Source: an uncultured Collinsella sp.
GTDB taxonomy: Bacteria > Actinomycetota > Coriobacteriia > Coriobacteriales > Coriobacteriaceae
Assembly: GCA_900552145.1 (NCBI GenBank)
Contig: URYW01000001.1
Location: 62,001 to 126,000 of the forward strand
Direction of reading: 5' to 3'
DNA length: 64,000 nucleotides
In this document: piece after piece, positions 54,690-63,856 of the stretch
Numbering within the stretch: the first letter of the stretch is position 1
Layout of the letters: the number at the start of each line of letters is the position of its first letter
The notes under the pieces: generated by a model
What the model was told of the DNA's origin: nothing
The model's input: only the letters and a program-made list of their open reading frames with translations
The model's database searches: none
Program-made: the position numbers and the translations under genes

Positions 54690-55628
54690 TTACAACACAG
54701 ACCTGACCGCAGCTTCGATGCCGTCGGCGTCCAAACCGTACTTGTGCAGCAAATCGACCGCAGGGCCGGACTCACCATACACATCGCGCACGCCGACGCG
54801 TCGCATCGGCACCGGACGCTGCTCCGCGAGCACCGAGGCCACGGCCTCGCCAAGACCACCGATAATCGAATGCTCCTCGGCGGTGACCACGCGACCAGTC
54901 TTCTTGGCGCTGGCAACCACCAGGCGCTCATCGAGCGGCTTGATCGTGTGCATGTTGATGACCTCGGCATCGATGCCATCGGCAGCGAGCGCCTCGGCAG
55001 CCTCAAGCGCCTCGGCGACCATGAGGCCGCATGCAACGATAGTCACATCGGACCCCTCGCGCACGACTACGCCGCGACCAATCTTGAACTCATAGTCCTC
55101 GTGGTCGTTGATGACCGGTGTTGCCAGGCGGCCGAAGCGCATATAGACTGGCCCCTCAAACTCATAGGCGGCGCGCACGCAAGCGCGAGCCTCGATGTCA
55201 TCGGCGGGAACGACCACCGTCATACCCGGGATCGTGCGCATGAGCGCGATGTCCTCGCAGCACTGATGCGTGGCGCCGTCTTCGCCGACCGAGATGCCCG
55301 CATGTGTGGCGCCGATTTTGACGTTGAGGTGCGGATAGCCGATGGAATTACGCACTTGCTCGTACGCGCGGCCGGCGGCGAACATGGCAAAGGTGCTCGC
55401 AAAGGCGACGTGGCCCGTGGTTGCAATGCCGGCGGCAAGCCCCATCAAGTTGCTCTCGGCAATGCCGGCGTCGTAGAAGCGCTCAGGGTGCGCAGCCTTA
55501 AACTTGCCGGTCTGTGTGGCGGCGGCCAGGTCGGCATCGAGAACCACAAAGTCATCGTGCTCATTGCCCAGCTCGACAAGTGCCTCGCCATAGCTAACGC
55601 GCGTGGCGACTTTCTTGACGTCTGCCAT
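54690..55628 (-). CDS. Transketolase, C-terminal subunit
   Basis: 312 residues; its ATG overlaps the stop of the N-terminal subunit gene by one base (TAATG). Pyrimidine-binding domain with VVLDADLAAATQTGKFK and GIAESNLMGLAAGIATTGHVAF (the Glu that activates thiamine), and C-terminal domain with EEHSIIGGLGEAVA. Forms an alpha2beta2 transketolase with the preceding gene product, moving two-carbon units between phosphosugars. Confidence 0.93.
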   Translation of the reverse strand: MADVKKVATRVSYGEALVELGNEHDDFVVLDADLAAATQTGKFKAAHPERFYDAGIAESNLMGLAAGIATTGHVAFASTFAMFAAGRAYEQVRNSIGYPHLNVKIGATHAGISVGEDGATHQCCEDIALMRTIPGMTVVVPADDIEARACVRAAYEFEGPVYMRFGRLATPVINDHEDYEFKIGRGVVVREGSDVTIVACGLMVAEALEAAEALAADGIDAEVINMHTIKPLDERLVVASAKKTGRVVTAEEHSIIGGLGEAVASVLAEQRPVPMRRVGVRDVYGESGPAVDLLHKYGLDADGIEAAVRSVL

Positions 55629-56458
55629 TAGAGCTCCTCCCCTGCTGCTGCGAGCTCGGCCATGGCCTGCTCAAACTGTTCATCGTTGGGTGCCTTGCCG
55701 TGCCAGCCCACCTGGTTTTCCATAAAGGAAACGCCCTTGCCCTTCACCGTCTCGGCGATAATGGCCACAGGCGAGGCACTCACTTTGCGAGCCTCGGCAA
55801 AGGCCGCGGCAATCTGCGCCATGTCGTTACCGTCGGCGAGCTCAATCACATGCCACTTAAAGGCGCGGAACTTGTCGGCAAGCGGCATAGCCGAGTTAAC
55901 TTCGTCGATACTGCCGTCAATTTGCAGGCCATTGTGATCGACGATAGCGACGAGGTTATCCAGGTCGTGGTTGCCGGCGAACATGGCCGCCTCCCACACC
56001 TGCCCCTCCTCGCACTCGCCGTCGCCCAGCAGCGTGTAGACGCGGTAGCTGTCACCCCAGTGCTTTGCAGCGAGTGCCATTCCAACCGCGGCGGAGATAC
56101 CCTGACCGAGCGATCCGGTAGACATGTCAACGCCCGGCGTGTCATTCATATTGGGATGGCCCTGCAGGCGGCTGCCGATATGACGGAGCGTCTCGAGCTC
56201 CTCCTTGGGAAAGAACCCGCGCTCGGCGAGCACGGCATAGAGTGCCGGAGCGCAGTGTCCCTTGGAGAGCACAAAGCGGTCGCGCTCAGCGCGGCTCGGA
56301 TTTGCCGGGTCGACATCCATTTCCTCAAAGTAGAGGTAGGTCATAATGTCGGCGGCGCCAAGCGACCCGCCCGGATGCCCCGACTTGGCGGCATGGACGC
56401 CCGTGACAATACCGCGGCGAACCTCATTGGCAATCTTGGCCAGTTCCTGATCGGTCAT
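55628..56458 (-). CDS. Transketolase, N-terminal subunit
   Basis: 276 residues from ATG 56458 (AGAGGAAACTCC upstream). The thiamine diphosphate domain has SGHPGGSLGAADIMTYLYF, DRFVLSKGHCAPALYAVL, STGSLGQGISAAVGMAL and GDGECEEGQVWEA...NHDLDNLVAIVDHNGLQIDG (TPP motif GDG-x25-30-N). Half of a split transketolase common in Firmicutes and Coriobacteriia sugar operons. Confidence 0.94.
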   Translation of the reverse strand: MTDQELAKIANEVRRGIVTGVHAAKSGHPGGSLGAADIMTYLYFEEMDVDPANPSRAERDRFVLSKGHCAPALYAVLAERGFFPKEELETLRHIGSRLQGHPNMNDTPGVDMSTGSLGQGISAAVGMALAAKHWGDSYRVYTLLGDGECEEGQVWEAAMFAGNHDLDNLVAIVDHNGLQIDGSIDEVNSAMPLADKFRAFKWHVIELADGNDMAQIAAAFAEARKVSASPVAIIAETVKGKGVSFMENQVGWHGKAPNDEQFEQAMAELAAAGEEL

Positions 56459-56479
56459 GGAGTTTCCTCTCTTGAGCAC

Positions 56480-56510
56480 GCCGGCCCGGCATAACAAATG
56501 CTGGGCCGGC
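56480..56510 (-). promoter_or_regulatory. Intercistronic hairpin between transaldolase and transketolase genes
   Basis: GCCGGCCCGGCA (56480-56491) with TGCTGGGCCGGC (56499-56510), 22 bases before the transketolase start. No T-tract follows, so it may be an mRNA-stabilising or processing element rather than a full terminator. Confidence 0.6.
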
Positions 56511-56520
56511 AGAACCATCG

Positions 56521-57204
56521 TTACTGTGCCTCGACGACCTTTTTCCAGTCGGCCTCGAACGAGGCAAGGCCCTGGTCGGTCAGCGGGTGATGCAGGCATT
56601 TCTTAAGAGCGGCCATGGGGACGGTCGCAATATCGGCACCGAGTAGTGCCGCCTGGGTCACGTGATTGGGCGTGCGGACGGATGCGGTGATGATCTCGAC
56701 GGTGTCGTCGACGTTCTTACCGGTCCAGTCATAGTTCTTGATGCAGGTCACAACGTTGTCGAGCTGCGAGATACCGTCCTCGGCGATGTCATCGAAGCGT
56801 CCCACAAACGGGCTGATGTAGCGGGCGCCGGCGTTGGCGGCCATCAAGGCCTGGGTCGGCGAGAAGACGAGCGTCATGTTGACGCGCACGCCCGCATCGG
56901 CCAACGCGCGGCAGGCGGCGAGGCCGGCCTCGCAGACGGGGAGCTTGACCACAATGTTGGGAGCCAGGGCGGCAAGACGCTTGCCCTCCTCGATCATGCC
57001 CTCGGCAGTAGTCGCGGTAGACTCGGCAGACACGGGCAGACCCTCGCAGAGCTCAGCAATCTTGAGCATATGGGGCTCAAAGTCGGCGAGCTTACCGCCG
57101 GTTTTGGCGTACAGGGACGGATTGGTGGTGACGCCGGCAAGGCAGCCCCAGCTCTTGGCCTCGGCGATCTCGTCAAGGTTGGCGGTATCGATAAAGAACT
57201 TCAT
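56521..57204 (-). CDS. Transaldolase-like fructose-6-phosphate aldolase family protein
   Basis: 227 residues from ATG 57204 (AAGGAG upstream). MKFFIDTANLDEI at the start, GVTTNPSL, NIVVKLPVCEAGLAACR with the Schiff-base Lys (about 87), VFSPTQALMAANAGARYISPFVGR; short form as in FSA/TalC. It cleaves or forms fructose-6-phosphate-type bonds via dihydroxyacetone or sedoheptulose chemistry. With the split transketolase next to it, pentose-phosphate interconversion is the simplest role. Confidence 0.92.
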   Translation of the reverse strand: MKFFIDTANLDEIAEAKSWGCLAGVTTNPSLYAKTGGKLADFEPHMLKIAELCEGLPVSAESTATTAEGMIEEGKRLAALAPNIVVKLPVCEAGLAACRALADAGVRVNMTLVFSPTQALMAANAGARYISPFVGRFDDIAEDGISQLDNVVTCIKNYDWTGKNVDDTVEIITASVRTPNHVTQAALLGADIATVPMAALKKCLHHPLTDQGLASFEADWKKVVEAQ

Positions 57205-57393
57205 GGTACAAACTCCTTCGAATGAATAGCTAGCAATCTAAGGACAACGGCTCAATCACTGGTCGAACCAACGTCAGCGGGCGGGCAGCCGCCGTGGCAA
57301 GGTGGTGCGAAAGAGGAGCGAAGCGTACTTTGGTACGCGAGCGACGGCTTGAGCGCCAGATTGCCCGGCAGATGCTCGCGCAGCGTCGACCGG

Positions 57394-57417
57394 TCCGGCG
57401 TTTGTCAAAACGCCGGA
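57394..57417 (-). terminator. Hairpin after the GatZ-like gene
   Basis: TCCGGCGTTT (57394-57403) with AAACGCCGGA (57408-57417), 5 bases beyond the stop. The rest of 57205-57393 shows small inverted repeats such as GCGTAC / GTACGC (57323-57338) and no gene. Confidence 0.7.
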
Positions 57418-57422
57418 ACTAC

Positions 57423-58697
57423 CTAGTCCTCGAGAGCCTTCTCGATGCGGCTCGTGACACCCTTGAGGTTAAGACCGACGACGTACTGCTTAATCGGGCG
57501 CTTGATGTGCTCGATCACAAAGCGCTTGCCGTCGATGTCCTGGGCAGCGAGGTTGCGATAGAGCTTCTCGATCTGCTCCTTGACCTCGGGATCGTTGAAC
57601 GCGTAGTGGCCGGAGACATCCAGAATCTTCAGGCTGAGCTCGTCGTCGGCAAGAATGTCGTCAACCTGCAGGTTGACATCATCGCCGGTCATCCACTTGC
57701 GCCAGCGCTCGGTCTTGATAGCCTTGACCAGCAGCGTGTGATACAGGTCGGAGGGATCGTCGCACAGGCCGTTGTCGACCAGAATCTGCTCGGTAGCGCA
57801 GAGCTTGAGGTAGGCGCGGGTCTCCTCGGTGCCGTACTGAGGGGCGACATTGGAAGCGGTCACGTGAGCCGGAATGTGCTCGAGCAGCGTCGCGTCGTCC
57901 AGGTAGTCGGCGTTGTGCTCCTTCAGGCCCACGCCGTAGCGCTTTGCCATGTCGGCGAGCTCGCGGGCGTTCTTAAAGTTGTAATGGCCAACTTGCTCGG
58001 TCCAACGGGTGAGCGTACCGGTCTGGCCGACGATAAAGGTGGGCATGGGGCAGCCGCGCTTCTCGAGCTCGGGCTGCAGCTGAGAAATGAACTCCTCGTA
58101 CTTATCGGTAGAGGTCAACCCGCCATTGGTCTCCTCGGTACCGACCTCATAGGCGACCTCGGGCAGGTTATGCTCGCGACGGTACTGCTCAAGGTAGTCG
58201 ATAAGATCGATCGTGCGGCGAAGCACCACGTCAAGCGGAATAACCTTGCCGATCTGATAGGGGTCCTTGGTGGGGTCGACCATCAGCAGGTCAAAGCCTG
58301 CCTCCATGTCGGCGACGAAGGACTTGCGGGCGAGCTCCATGGCCTCGTCCTCGGGCAGGTGGGAGTTACGCTCCTCGTCGCGCTGCCACGGACCGCCGTG
58401 ATCGCGGCACAGGTAGTACGGGCCGGTGTAACCCACCTCGTCGGCAACCTTCTTGATGTCGGCGGCAAAGCGCTTCTGGTCCCAACCGTTGACGTAGCCG
58501 GCGCCCATCTCGTCCATATCGACCTGGTTGCGGCTGGCGATAAACATGGGCGGGAAATCCTCGTCCTTGGCAAGCTCGAACACGGCCTGAATCAGGTTGG
58601 GGCTCATGGGGCCAATGCCGACCATGGTTGCGTGATCGCCGCTATCCTGCAGCTTGAGCATGCCCTGAACGGCCTGGCGGATGGTGAGGTTGGACAT
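57423..58697 (-). CDS. Tagatose-bisphosphate aldolase non-catalytic subunit-like (GatZ/KbaZ family)
   Basis: 424 residues from ATG 58697 (AGAAGGAG upstream). Reads as the GatZ/KbaZ family: GYTGPYYLCRDHGGPWQRDEE, DLLMVDPTKDPYQIGKVIPL and YEVGTEETNGGLTS. In E. coli GatZ assists the class II aldolase GatY in cleaving tagatose-1,6-bisphosphate. Here no GatY neighbour is seen; the next same-strand genes are transaldolase, transketolase and EIIA. It may itself act on a related ketose phosphate. Confidence 0.85.
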   Translation of the reverse strand: MSNLTIRQAVQGMLKLQDSGDHATMVGIGPMSPNLIQAVFELAKDEDFPPMFIASRNQVDMDEMGAGYVNGWDQKRFAADIKKVADEVGYTGPYYLCRDHGGPWQRDEERNSHLPEDEAMELARKSFVADMEAGFDLLMVDPTKDPYQIGKVIPLDVVLRRTIDLIDYLEQYRREHNLPEVAYEVGTEETNGGLTSTDKYEEFISQLQPELEKRGCPMPTFIVGQTGTLTRWTEQVGHYNFKNARELADMAKRYGVGLKEHNADYLDDATLLEHIPAHVTASNVAPQYGTEETRAYLKLCATEQILVDNGLCDDPSDLYHTLLVKAIKTERWRKWMTGDDVNLQVDDILADDELSLKILDVSGHYAFNDPEVKEQIEKLYRNLAAQDIDGKRFVIEHIKRPIKQYVVGLNLKGVTSRIEKALED

Positions 58698-58790
58698 TTT
58701 GTTCTCCTTCTCCAGAGGATTTTTGACAAAAGTTCCCTGGGACCCAGATGCGGGCCCTATCAGTACGGATGGATTTTGTTGTGTAGGGGC

Positions 58791-58826
58791 GGTTGTGCGG
58801 AGTCAAATCCATCCCTCCGCACAACC
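58791..58826 (-). terminator. Terminator of the truncated chromosomal gene
   Basis: GGTTGTGCGGAG (58791-58802) with CTCCGCACAACC (58815-58826), downstream on the minus strand of the TAA at 58842-58844. Confidence 0.7.
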
Positions 58827-58841
58827 GGAGTCCTTAAAGGT

Positions 58842-58873
58842 TTACTTGGCCTGCTTATCGAGCGTGGGCTTCG
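58842..58873 (-). pseudogene. Last ten codons of a leftward chromosomal gene cut by the element junction
   Basis: The minus strand reads SKPTLDKQAK then TAA, followed by a good terminator, in the position expected for the gene before gatZ. The frame is lost at about 58873 where the conjugative element sequence begins. Too short to identify. Confidence 0.45.
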
Positions 58874-60294
58874 AAGAACTGGCAGAACGCGGCGCAAAGT
58901 ACGGGGCGCGGAAAGTCAAGGAGGGCTACCGCAGCCACAAGCTCAAACCCTACCGGGCGGCGGCAAAGGCAGAGAAAGCTGCGTTCAAGGCGAATGTGGA
59001 TTTCCAGTACCACAAAGCACTACATGACAATCCGCAGATTGGGGGCAATCCCCTTTCCCGCTTCATGCAGAAGCAGCAAATCAAGCGGCAGTATGCAAAG
59101 GCGGCAAGGAAAAACGGCGCAAAAGCGGCGCAGAAAGCCGCAGAGAACACCCGCAAGGCAGCGAAAAAAACAGCCGAGGAAACAAAGAAAGCGGCGGCGT
59201 TTGTGGCAAGGCACCCGGCGGGCGTATGTATCGCCGTTGCCGCGCTGCTCTTATTCATCATGGTATCGGCGGGGCTTTCCTCTTGCGGTTCCATGTTCTC
59301 CGGCTTGATGAACGGCATACTTGGGACTTCCTACACGTCGGAGGACAGCGACCTTGTGGCGACGGAAAATAATTATGCCGCAAAGGAAAACGAGCTTCAG
59401 CAGCAGATTGACAATATCGAAAGCACCCACCCCGGCTATGACGAATACCGCTATGACCTTGACAGTATCGGGCATAACCCCCATGAGTTAGCGTCCTACC
59501 TCACCGCCCTTTTACAGACCTATACCCCGCAGAGCGCACAGGCAGAGCTAAACCGCGTCTTTGCCATGCAGTACACTTTGACGCTGACGGAAGAAACGGA
59601 AATCCGCTACCGCACAGAAACAAGCACAGACCCGGAAACAGGGGAAACGACCACCGAGGAAGTACCCTACGAGTACCATATCCTCAACGTGAAGCTGACG
59701 AACAAGCCCATTTCCGAGATTGCGGAGGAACTTCTAACGCCACAGCAGCTTGAAATGTACCGCGTCTATCTGGAAACAAGCGGCAACAAACCGCTGATTT
59801 TCGGCGGCGGCTCCCCCGACATGGGCGCGTCCGAGGATTTAAGCGGCGTACAGCTTGTAAACGGCACACGCCCCGGCAACACCGCCGTTGTAGACCTTGC
59901 AAAGCGGCAAGTCGGCAACGTGGGCGGGCGACCCTTTTGGAGCTGGTACGGATTTAACAGCCGCGTGGAATGGTGCGCCTGTTTCGTTTCATGGTGCTAC
60001 AATCAAGCCGGAAAGAGCGAGCCGCGCTTTGCCGGGTGCCAGTCACAGGGCGTACCCTGGTTCCAGTCACGCGGGCAATGGGGCGCGAGGGGCTATGAGA
60101 ATATCGCCCCCGGCGACGCTATCTTTTTCGACTGGGACGGGGACGGGAGCGCAGACCATGTAGGGCTTGTTATCGGGACTGACGGGGAGCGCGTCTATAC
60201 CGTCGAGGGCAATTCCGGCGACGCTTGCAAGATAAAGAGCTATCCCGTTGACTATGGCTGTATCAAGGGCTACGGCTTAATGAATTGGAACTAA
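58873..60294 (+). pseudogene. CD1108-family conjugative element protein (CHAP peptidase), 5'-truncated
   Basis: About 473 residues from EELAERGAKYGARKVKEGYR, an internal segment of CD1108-family proteins, to a complete C-terminus. The N-terminal few hundred residues usual in the family are missing. Seen: an Ala/Lys-rich segment, a transmembrane helix (about 59230-59290, GVCIAVAALLLFIMVSAGLSS), a middle domain, and the CHAP domain with WCACFVSWCYNQ (catalytic Cys) and DHVGLVIG (catalytic His). The CHAP enzyme is thought to cut peptidoglycan for the transfer channel. The frame is open back to 58681 by chance through chromosomal sequence. Confidence 0.8.
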
Positions 60295-60325
60295 AAACTG
60301 AAAATCTGAAAGGAGAAATTGATTT

Positions 60326-60604
60326 ATGGCTATGAATAAGATTGAACGTATCGACAAGGAGATTGCAAAGACCCGCGAGAAAATCACCGAGTACCAGAAT
60401 AAATTAAGGGGGCTTGAAGCGCAGAAAACCGAAGCGGAAAATCTGCAAATCGTACAGCTTGTGCGCTCCATGCGCCTTTCCCCGCATGAGCTTTCCGCTA
60501 TGCTGAAAGACGGCGGTATTCCGGGCATGGAATCCGCGCCGGGCTACCCCGCAGAACCCGCAGACCACGACACCGAAGAAATGGAGGACACCGAGAATGA
60601 ATAA
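60326..60604 (+). CDS. DUF4315-family conjugative element protein
   Basis: 92 residues from ATG 60326 (GAAAGGAG upstream). A coiled coil IDKEIAKTREKITEYQNKLR followed by LEAQKTEAENLQIVQLVRSM and SPHELSAML is characteristic of DUF4315. The acidic C-terminus overlaps the next gene. Function unknown; always between the CD1108 and DUF4366 genes in this element family. Confidence 0.88.
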   Translation: MAMNKIERIDKEIAKTREKITEYQNKLRGLEAQKTEAENLQIVQLVRSMRLSPHELSAMLKDGGIPGMESAPGYPAEPADHDTEEMEDTENE

Positions 60605-61325
60605 GAAAATCCTTAGAACCTTGACCGCACTCTGCGCCGCCCTCATGCTGACGGGCGGCTTTTCCGTCACCGCCTTTGCACAGACCCCGGAGGGCGAGGA
60701 CGCCACCGACGACAGCGGCGTTGTCTATGAGGAACCCCAAAAGGAAGAACCCCTTACCCCGGACGGGAACGCGACCCTTGTAGACGATTTCGGCGGCAAC
60801 AAGCAGCTTATCACAGTGACGACCAAAAACGGCAATTACTTCTATATCCTCATTGACCGGGACGACGAGGGCGAGAACACCGTACATTTCCTTAATCAAG
60901 TGGACGAAGCCGACCTTATGGCACTCATGGAGGACGGAAGCACCGAAACAGCAGCCCCGCCCGCTGTTTGCAGTTGCACCGATAAATGCGAGGCCGGGAA
61001 AGTGAATGTGAGCTGCCCCGTCTGCAAGGACAACATGACCGCTTGCAGCGGCAAGGAAGCGGAGCCGGAAACCGAGGAACCGCCGGAGCAGCCCAAAGAG
61101 AAAAGCAATACGGGCGGGCTTGTGCTTTTCCTTGTCGTGGCACTTCTTGGCGGCGGGGGCGCACTCTACTATTTTAAGTTTATGAAGCCGAAGCAGAGCG
61201 TCAAGGGCGGCACCGACCTTGAAGATTTCAACTTTGACGACTACGACGAGGACGAGCCGGAGCCGGACGACGGGGAGGGCTTGGACGTTCCCGAAGATGA
61301 AGAAGCGGAGGACAGGGACGCATGA
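60597..61325 (+). CDS. DUF4366-family conjugative element membrane protein
   Basis: 242 residues, start overlapping the previous gene by eight bases. A signal peptide (LTALCAALMLTGGFSVTAFA, cleaved about residue 29), the conserved TTKNGNYFYILIDRDDEGEN segment, a Cys-rich stretch with CSCTDKCEAGKVNVSCPVC, a C-terminal transmembrane helix (about 178-200) and an acidic cytoplasmic tail. Predicted cell-surface component of the transfer apparatus. Confidence 0.9.
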   Translation: MNKKILRTLTALCAALMLTGGFSVTAFAQTPEGEDATDDSGVVYEEPQKEEPLTPDGNATLVDDFGGNKQLITVTTKNGNYFYILIDRDDEGENTVHFLNQVDEADLMALMEDGSTETAAPPAVCSCTDKCEAGKVNVSCPVCKDNMTACSGKEAEPETEEPPEQPKEKSNTGGLVLFLVVALLGGGGALYYFKFMKPKQSVKGGTDLEDFNFDDYDEDEPEPDDGEGLDVPEDEEAEDRDA

Positions 61326-61510
61326 CGATTTTCACCGAGAACCCTTTAGAAAGAATGATGATACAAAGACCCACCGGGCGGCGTGACAATGCGCCGCCCG
61401 TTCCAAAATCCCCGGCGTGTATGCGCTGCCCTTATAAGGCGCAATCCCCCTGTATCGGCTATTGTCTGAAACAGGCACAGGAGAAGAAGCATACCGCGCC
61501 GGAACGCTGA
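61322..61510 (+). CDS. Small Cys-rich element protein (62 aa)
   Basis: 62 residues; ATGA overlap with the previous stop. Contains CMRCPYKAQSPCIGYC, four Cys spaced like a small zinc-binding knuckle. Part of the DUF4315-DUF4366-topB cassette. Function unknown. Confidence 0.7.
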   Translation: MTIFTENPLERMMIQRPTGRRDNAPPVPKSPACMRCPYKAQSPCIGYCLKQAQEKKHTAPER

Positions 61511-61525
61511 AAGGAGGATTTTTTC

Positions 61526-63616
61526 ATGGCACTTAGACTTGTGATTGCAGAAAAGCCGAGCGTGGCGCAGACTATCGCCGCCGCGCTTGGCATTAAGGGG
61601 AAACAGGACGGGTATATCGAGGGCGGCGGCTACCTCATTTCATGGTGCGTCGGGCATTTGGTACAGCTTGCGGAAGCTGCCGCCTACGGGGAGCAATATA
61701 AAAAATGGAGTTTTGACAGCTTACCCATTCTGCCGGAGGAATGGCAGTACGCCGTTGACCCGGACAAGGGGAAGCAATTCAAAACCATTAAAGAGCTTAT
61801 GCACCGCGCCGACGTTTCCGAAGTGGTAAATGCGTGTGACGCGGGGCGCGAGGGAGAATTGATTTTCCGCTTTGTCTACGAAGTGGCGGGCTGCAAGAAG
61901 CCCATGCGCCGCTTGTGGATTTCCTCAATGGAGGACGGGGCAATCAAGGCGGGCTTTGCTTCCCTCAAAGACGGGCGGGAATATGACGCGCTCTTTGCGT
62001 CTGCCCTCTGCCGCGCAAAGGCTGACTGGCTTATCGGCATTAACGCCACCCGGCTTTTCTCATGCCTGTATGGAAAGACCTTGAACGTGGGGCGCGTCCA
62101 GACCCCGACCTTAAAAATGCTCACCGACCGGGACGCGGCTATCTCCCATTTCCAGAAAGAGAAATATTACCATGTGCGTCTTGACTTATCCGGCGCGGAA
62201 GCGGCAAGCGAGAGGATTTCCGACAAGGCAGAAGCCGACGCGCTGAAAGGGGCTTGCGAAGCGGGAAAGGCGGTATGCGTTTCCCTCACCAGAGAGAAGA
62301 AAACCGCAGCCCCGCCAAAGCTCTTTGACCTTACCTCTTTGCAGCGGGAAGCGAACCGCATTTTCGGCTACACCGCGAAGCAGACCCTTGACCTTGCACA
62401 ATCCCTTTATGAAAAGCGGCTCCTTACTTATCCGAGGACGGACAGCAGCTTTCTTACTGACGACATGGGCGGCACCGCAGCGGACATTATCGCGCTGCTT
62501 TGCGAAAAGCTCCCCTTTATGGCGGGCGCGGACTTCACGCCGGAGATTGCAAAGGTATTAGACAGCAAGAAAGTATCAGACCACCACGCAATCATTCCCA
62601 CTATGGAGCTTGCAAAGACAGAACTTGCCGCGCTGCCGGAAAGCGAGAGGAATATCCTCACCCTTGCGGGGGCGCGTCTGCTCTCTGCTACCGCCGAGCC
62701 ACATATCTTTGAAGCGGTTACGGCGGTTTTCTCATGCGCCGGGACAGACTTCACCGCAAGGGGAAAGACCGTACTTTCGGACGGTTGGAAAGAGATTGAA
62801 CGCAGATACCGGGCGACGCTGAAAAGCAAACCCGACCCGGAGGACGGGGAAAATGAGGGTGTGACGCTGCCGGAGCTTTCCGAGGGACAGAGCTTTGAAA
62901 AACCCGCCGCAAAAGTAACGGAGCATACCACAACGCCGCCGAAGCCCCACAGCGAAGCGTCGCTTCTCTCTGCTATGGAGCGAGCCGGGAACGGGGACAC
63001 CGACCCGGACGCGGAACGCCGGGGGCTTGGCACTCCCGCCACCCGCGCCGCCGTCATTGAAAAACTGGTAAAGGGCGGCTTTGCGGAGCGTAAGGGCAAG
63101 CAGCTTATCCCCACACAGAACGGAGCCGCCCTTATATCAATCTTGCCGGATATGCTCACTTCCCCGCAGCTTACCGCAGAATGGGAAAACAATCTGACGC
63201 AGATAGCAAAGGGAGCCGCAGACCCCGGCGAATTTCTGTCCGGCATTGAAGCTATGGCGCGGGAGCTTGTGCAGACACACGCCGCAGCACTGGACGGGAA
63301 AAAGGATTTGTTCCGGGAGGAAAAGCCCTCTGTCGGCAAATGCCCCCGTTGCGGTTCCCCCGTCCATGAGGGGAAGAAAAACTATTATTGCAGCAACAAA
63401 GAATGTGCCTTTGTCATGTGGAAGAATGACCGCTTTTTCGAGGAACGCAAGACCGCTTTTTCCGCGAAGATTGCCGCCGCGCTCCTTAAATCCGGCAAGG
63501 CGAATGTGAAGAAGCTCTACTCCCCGAAAACAGGCAAGACCTACGACGGAACTATCGTTCTGGCTGACACTGGCGGGAAATACGTCAACTACCGTATCGA
63601 AGTGCAGAAGAACTAA
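61526..63616 (+). CDS. topB: Element-encoded DNA topoisomerase III
   Basis: 696 residues from ATG 61526 (GAAAGGAGG upstream). Toprim domain with LVIAEKPSVAQTIAAALG and DAGREGELIFR, catalytic Tyr in LLTYPRTDSSFLTDDM (about residue 305), NVGRVQTPTLKML, and a C-terminal zinc ribbon CPRCGSPVHEG...YYCSNKEC. A type IA topoisomerase used by these conjugative elements for processing transfer DNA. Complete. Confidence 0.96.
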   Translation: MALRLVIAEKPSVAQTIAAALGIKGKQDGYIEGGGYLISWCVGHLVQLAEAAAYGEQYKKWSFDSLPILPEEWQYAVDPDKGKQFKTIKELMHRADVSEVVNACDAGREGELIFRFVYEVAGCKKPMRRLWISSMEDGAIKAGFASLKDGREYDALFASALCRAKADWLIGINATRLFSCLYGKTLNVGRVQTPTLKMLTDRDAAISHFQKEKYYHVRLDLSGAEAASERISDKAEADALKGACEAGKAVCVSLTREKKTAAPPKLFDLTSLQREANRIFGYTAKQTLDLAQSLYEKRLLTYPRTDSSFLTDDMGGTAADIIALLCEKLPFMAGADFTPEIAKVLDSKKVSDHHAIIPTMELAKTELAALPESERNILTLAGARLLSATAEPHIFEAVTAVFSCAGTDFTARGKTVLSDGWKEIERRYRATLKSKPDPEDGENEGVTLPELSEGQSFEKPAAKVTEHTTTPPKPHSEASLLSAMERAGNGDTDPDAERRGLGTPATRAAVIEKLVKGGFAERKGKQLIPTQNGAALISILPDMLTSPQLTAEWENNLTQIAKGAADPGEFLSGIEAMARELVQTHAAALDGKKDLFREEKPSVGKCPRCGSPVHEGKKNYYCSNKECAFVMWKNDRFFEERKTAFSAKIAAALLKSGKANVKKLYSPKTGKTYDGTIVLADTGGKYVNYRIEVQKN

Positions 63617-63655
63617 AAACTTGAATAGCAAGCATAGGAAGCGGGTACCCACTTC

Positions 63656-63694
63656 CGTAAATCCCCGTTGCGACGCTGACGCGCCGGACGGGGA
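63656..63694 (+). terminator. Hairpin after topB
   Basis: AAATCCCCGT... pairs with ...ACGGGGATTT (about 63657-63694), followed by TGCTTGTTGG. Ends 80 bases after the topB stop. Within 63617-63856 no gene is seen. Confidence 0.7.
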
Positions 63695-63856
63695 TTTTGC
63701 TTGTTGGGAAGTTTCCCAAACCCTCTTTTGCGGAGGGCTTCACCCTCTAAAAATTTTTGAGAAATCTTTGGCAGAAATGCGGGCGTACCCGTAGTAGACC
63801 ATGCAGCCCAAAAATGCAGCTTGTGACGCTGCCCCAAAGAAAGGAGGTTTTTCACT

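Noticed and set aside
58681..58872. Upstream extension of the CD1108 frame to 58681
   Set aside because: That part overlaps the gatZ start and a terminator and does not resemble the family N-terminus; it is open by chance.
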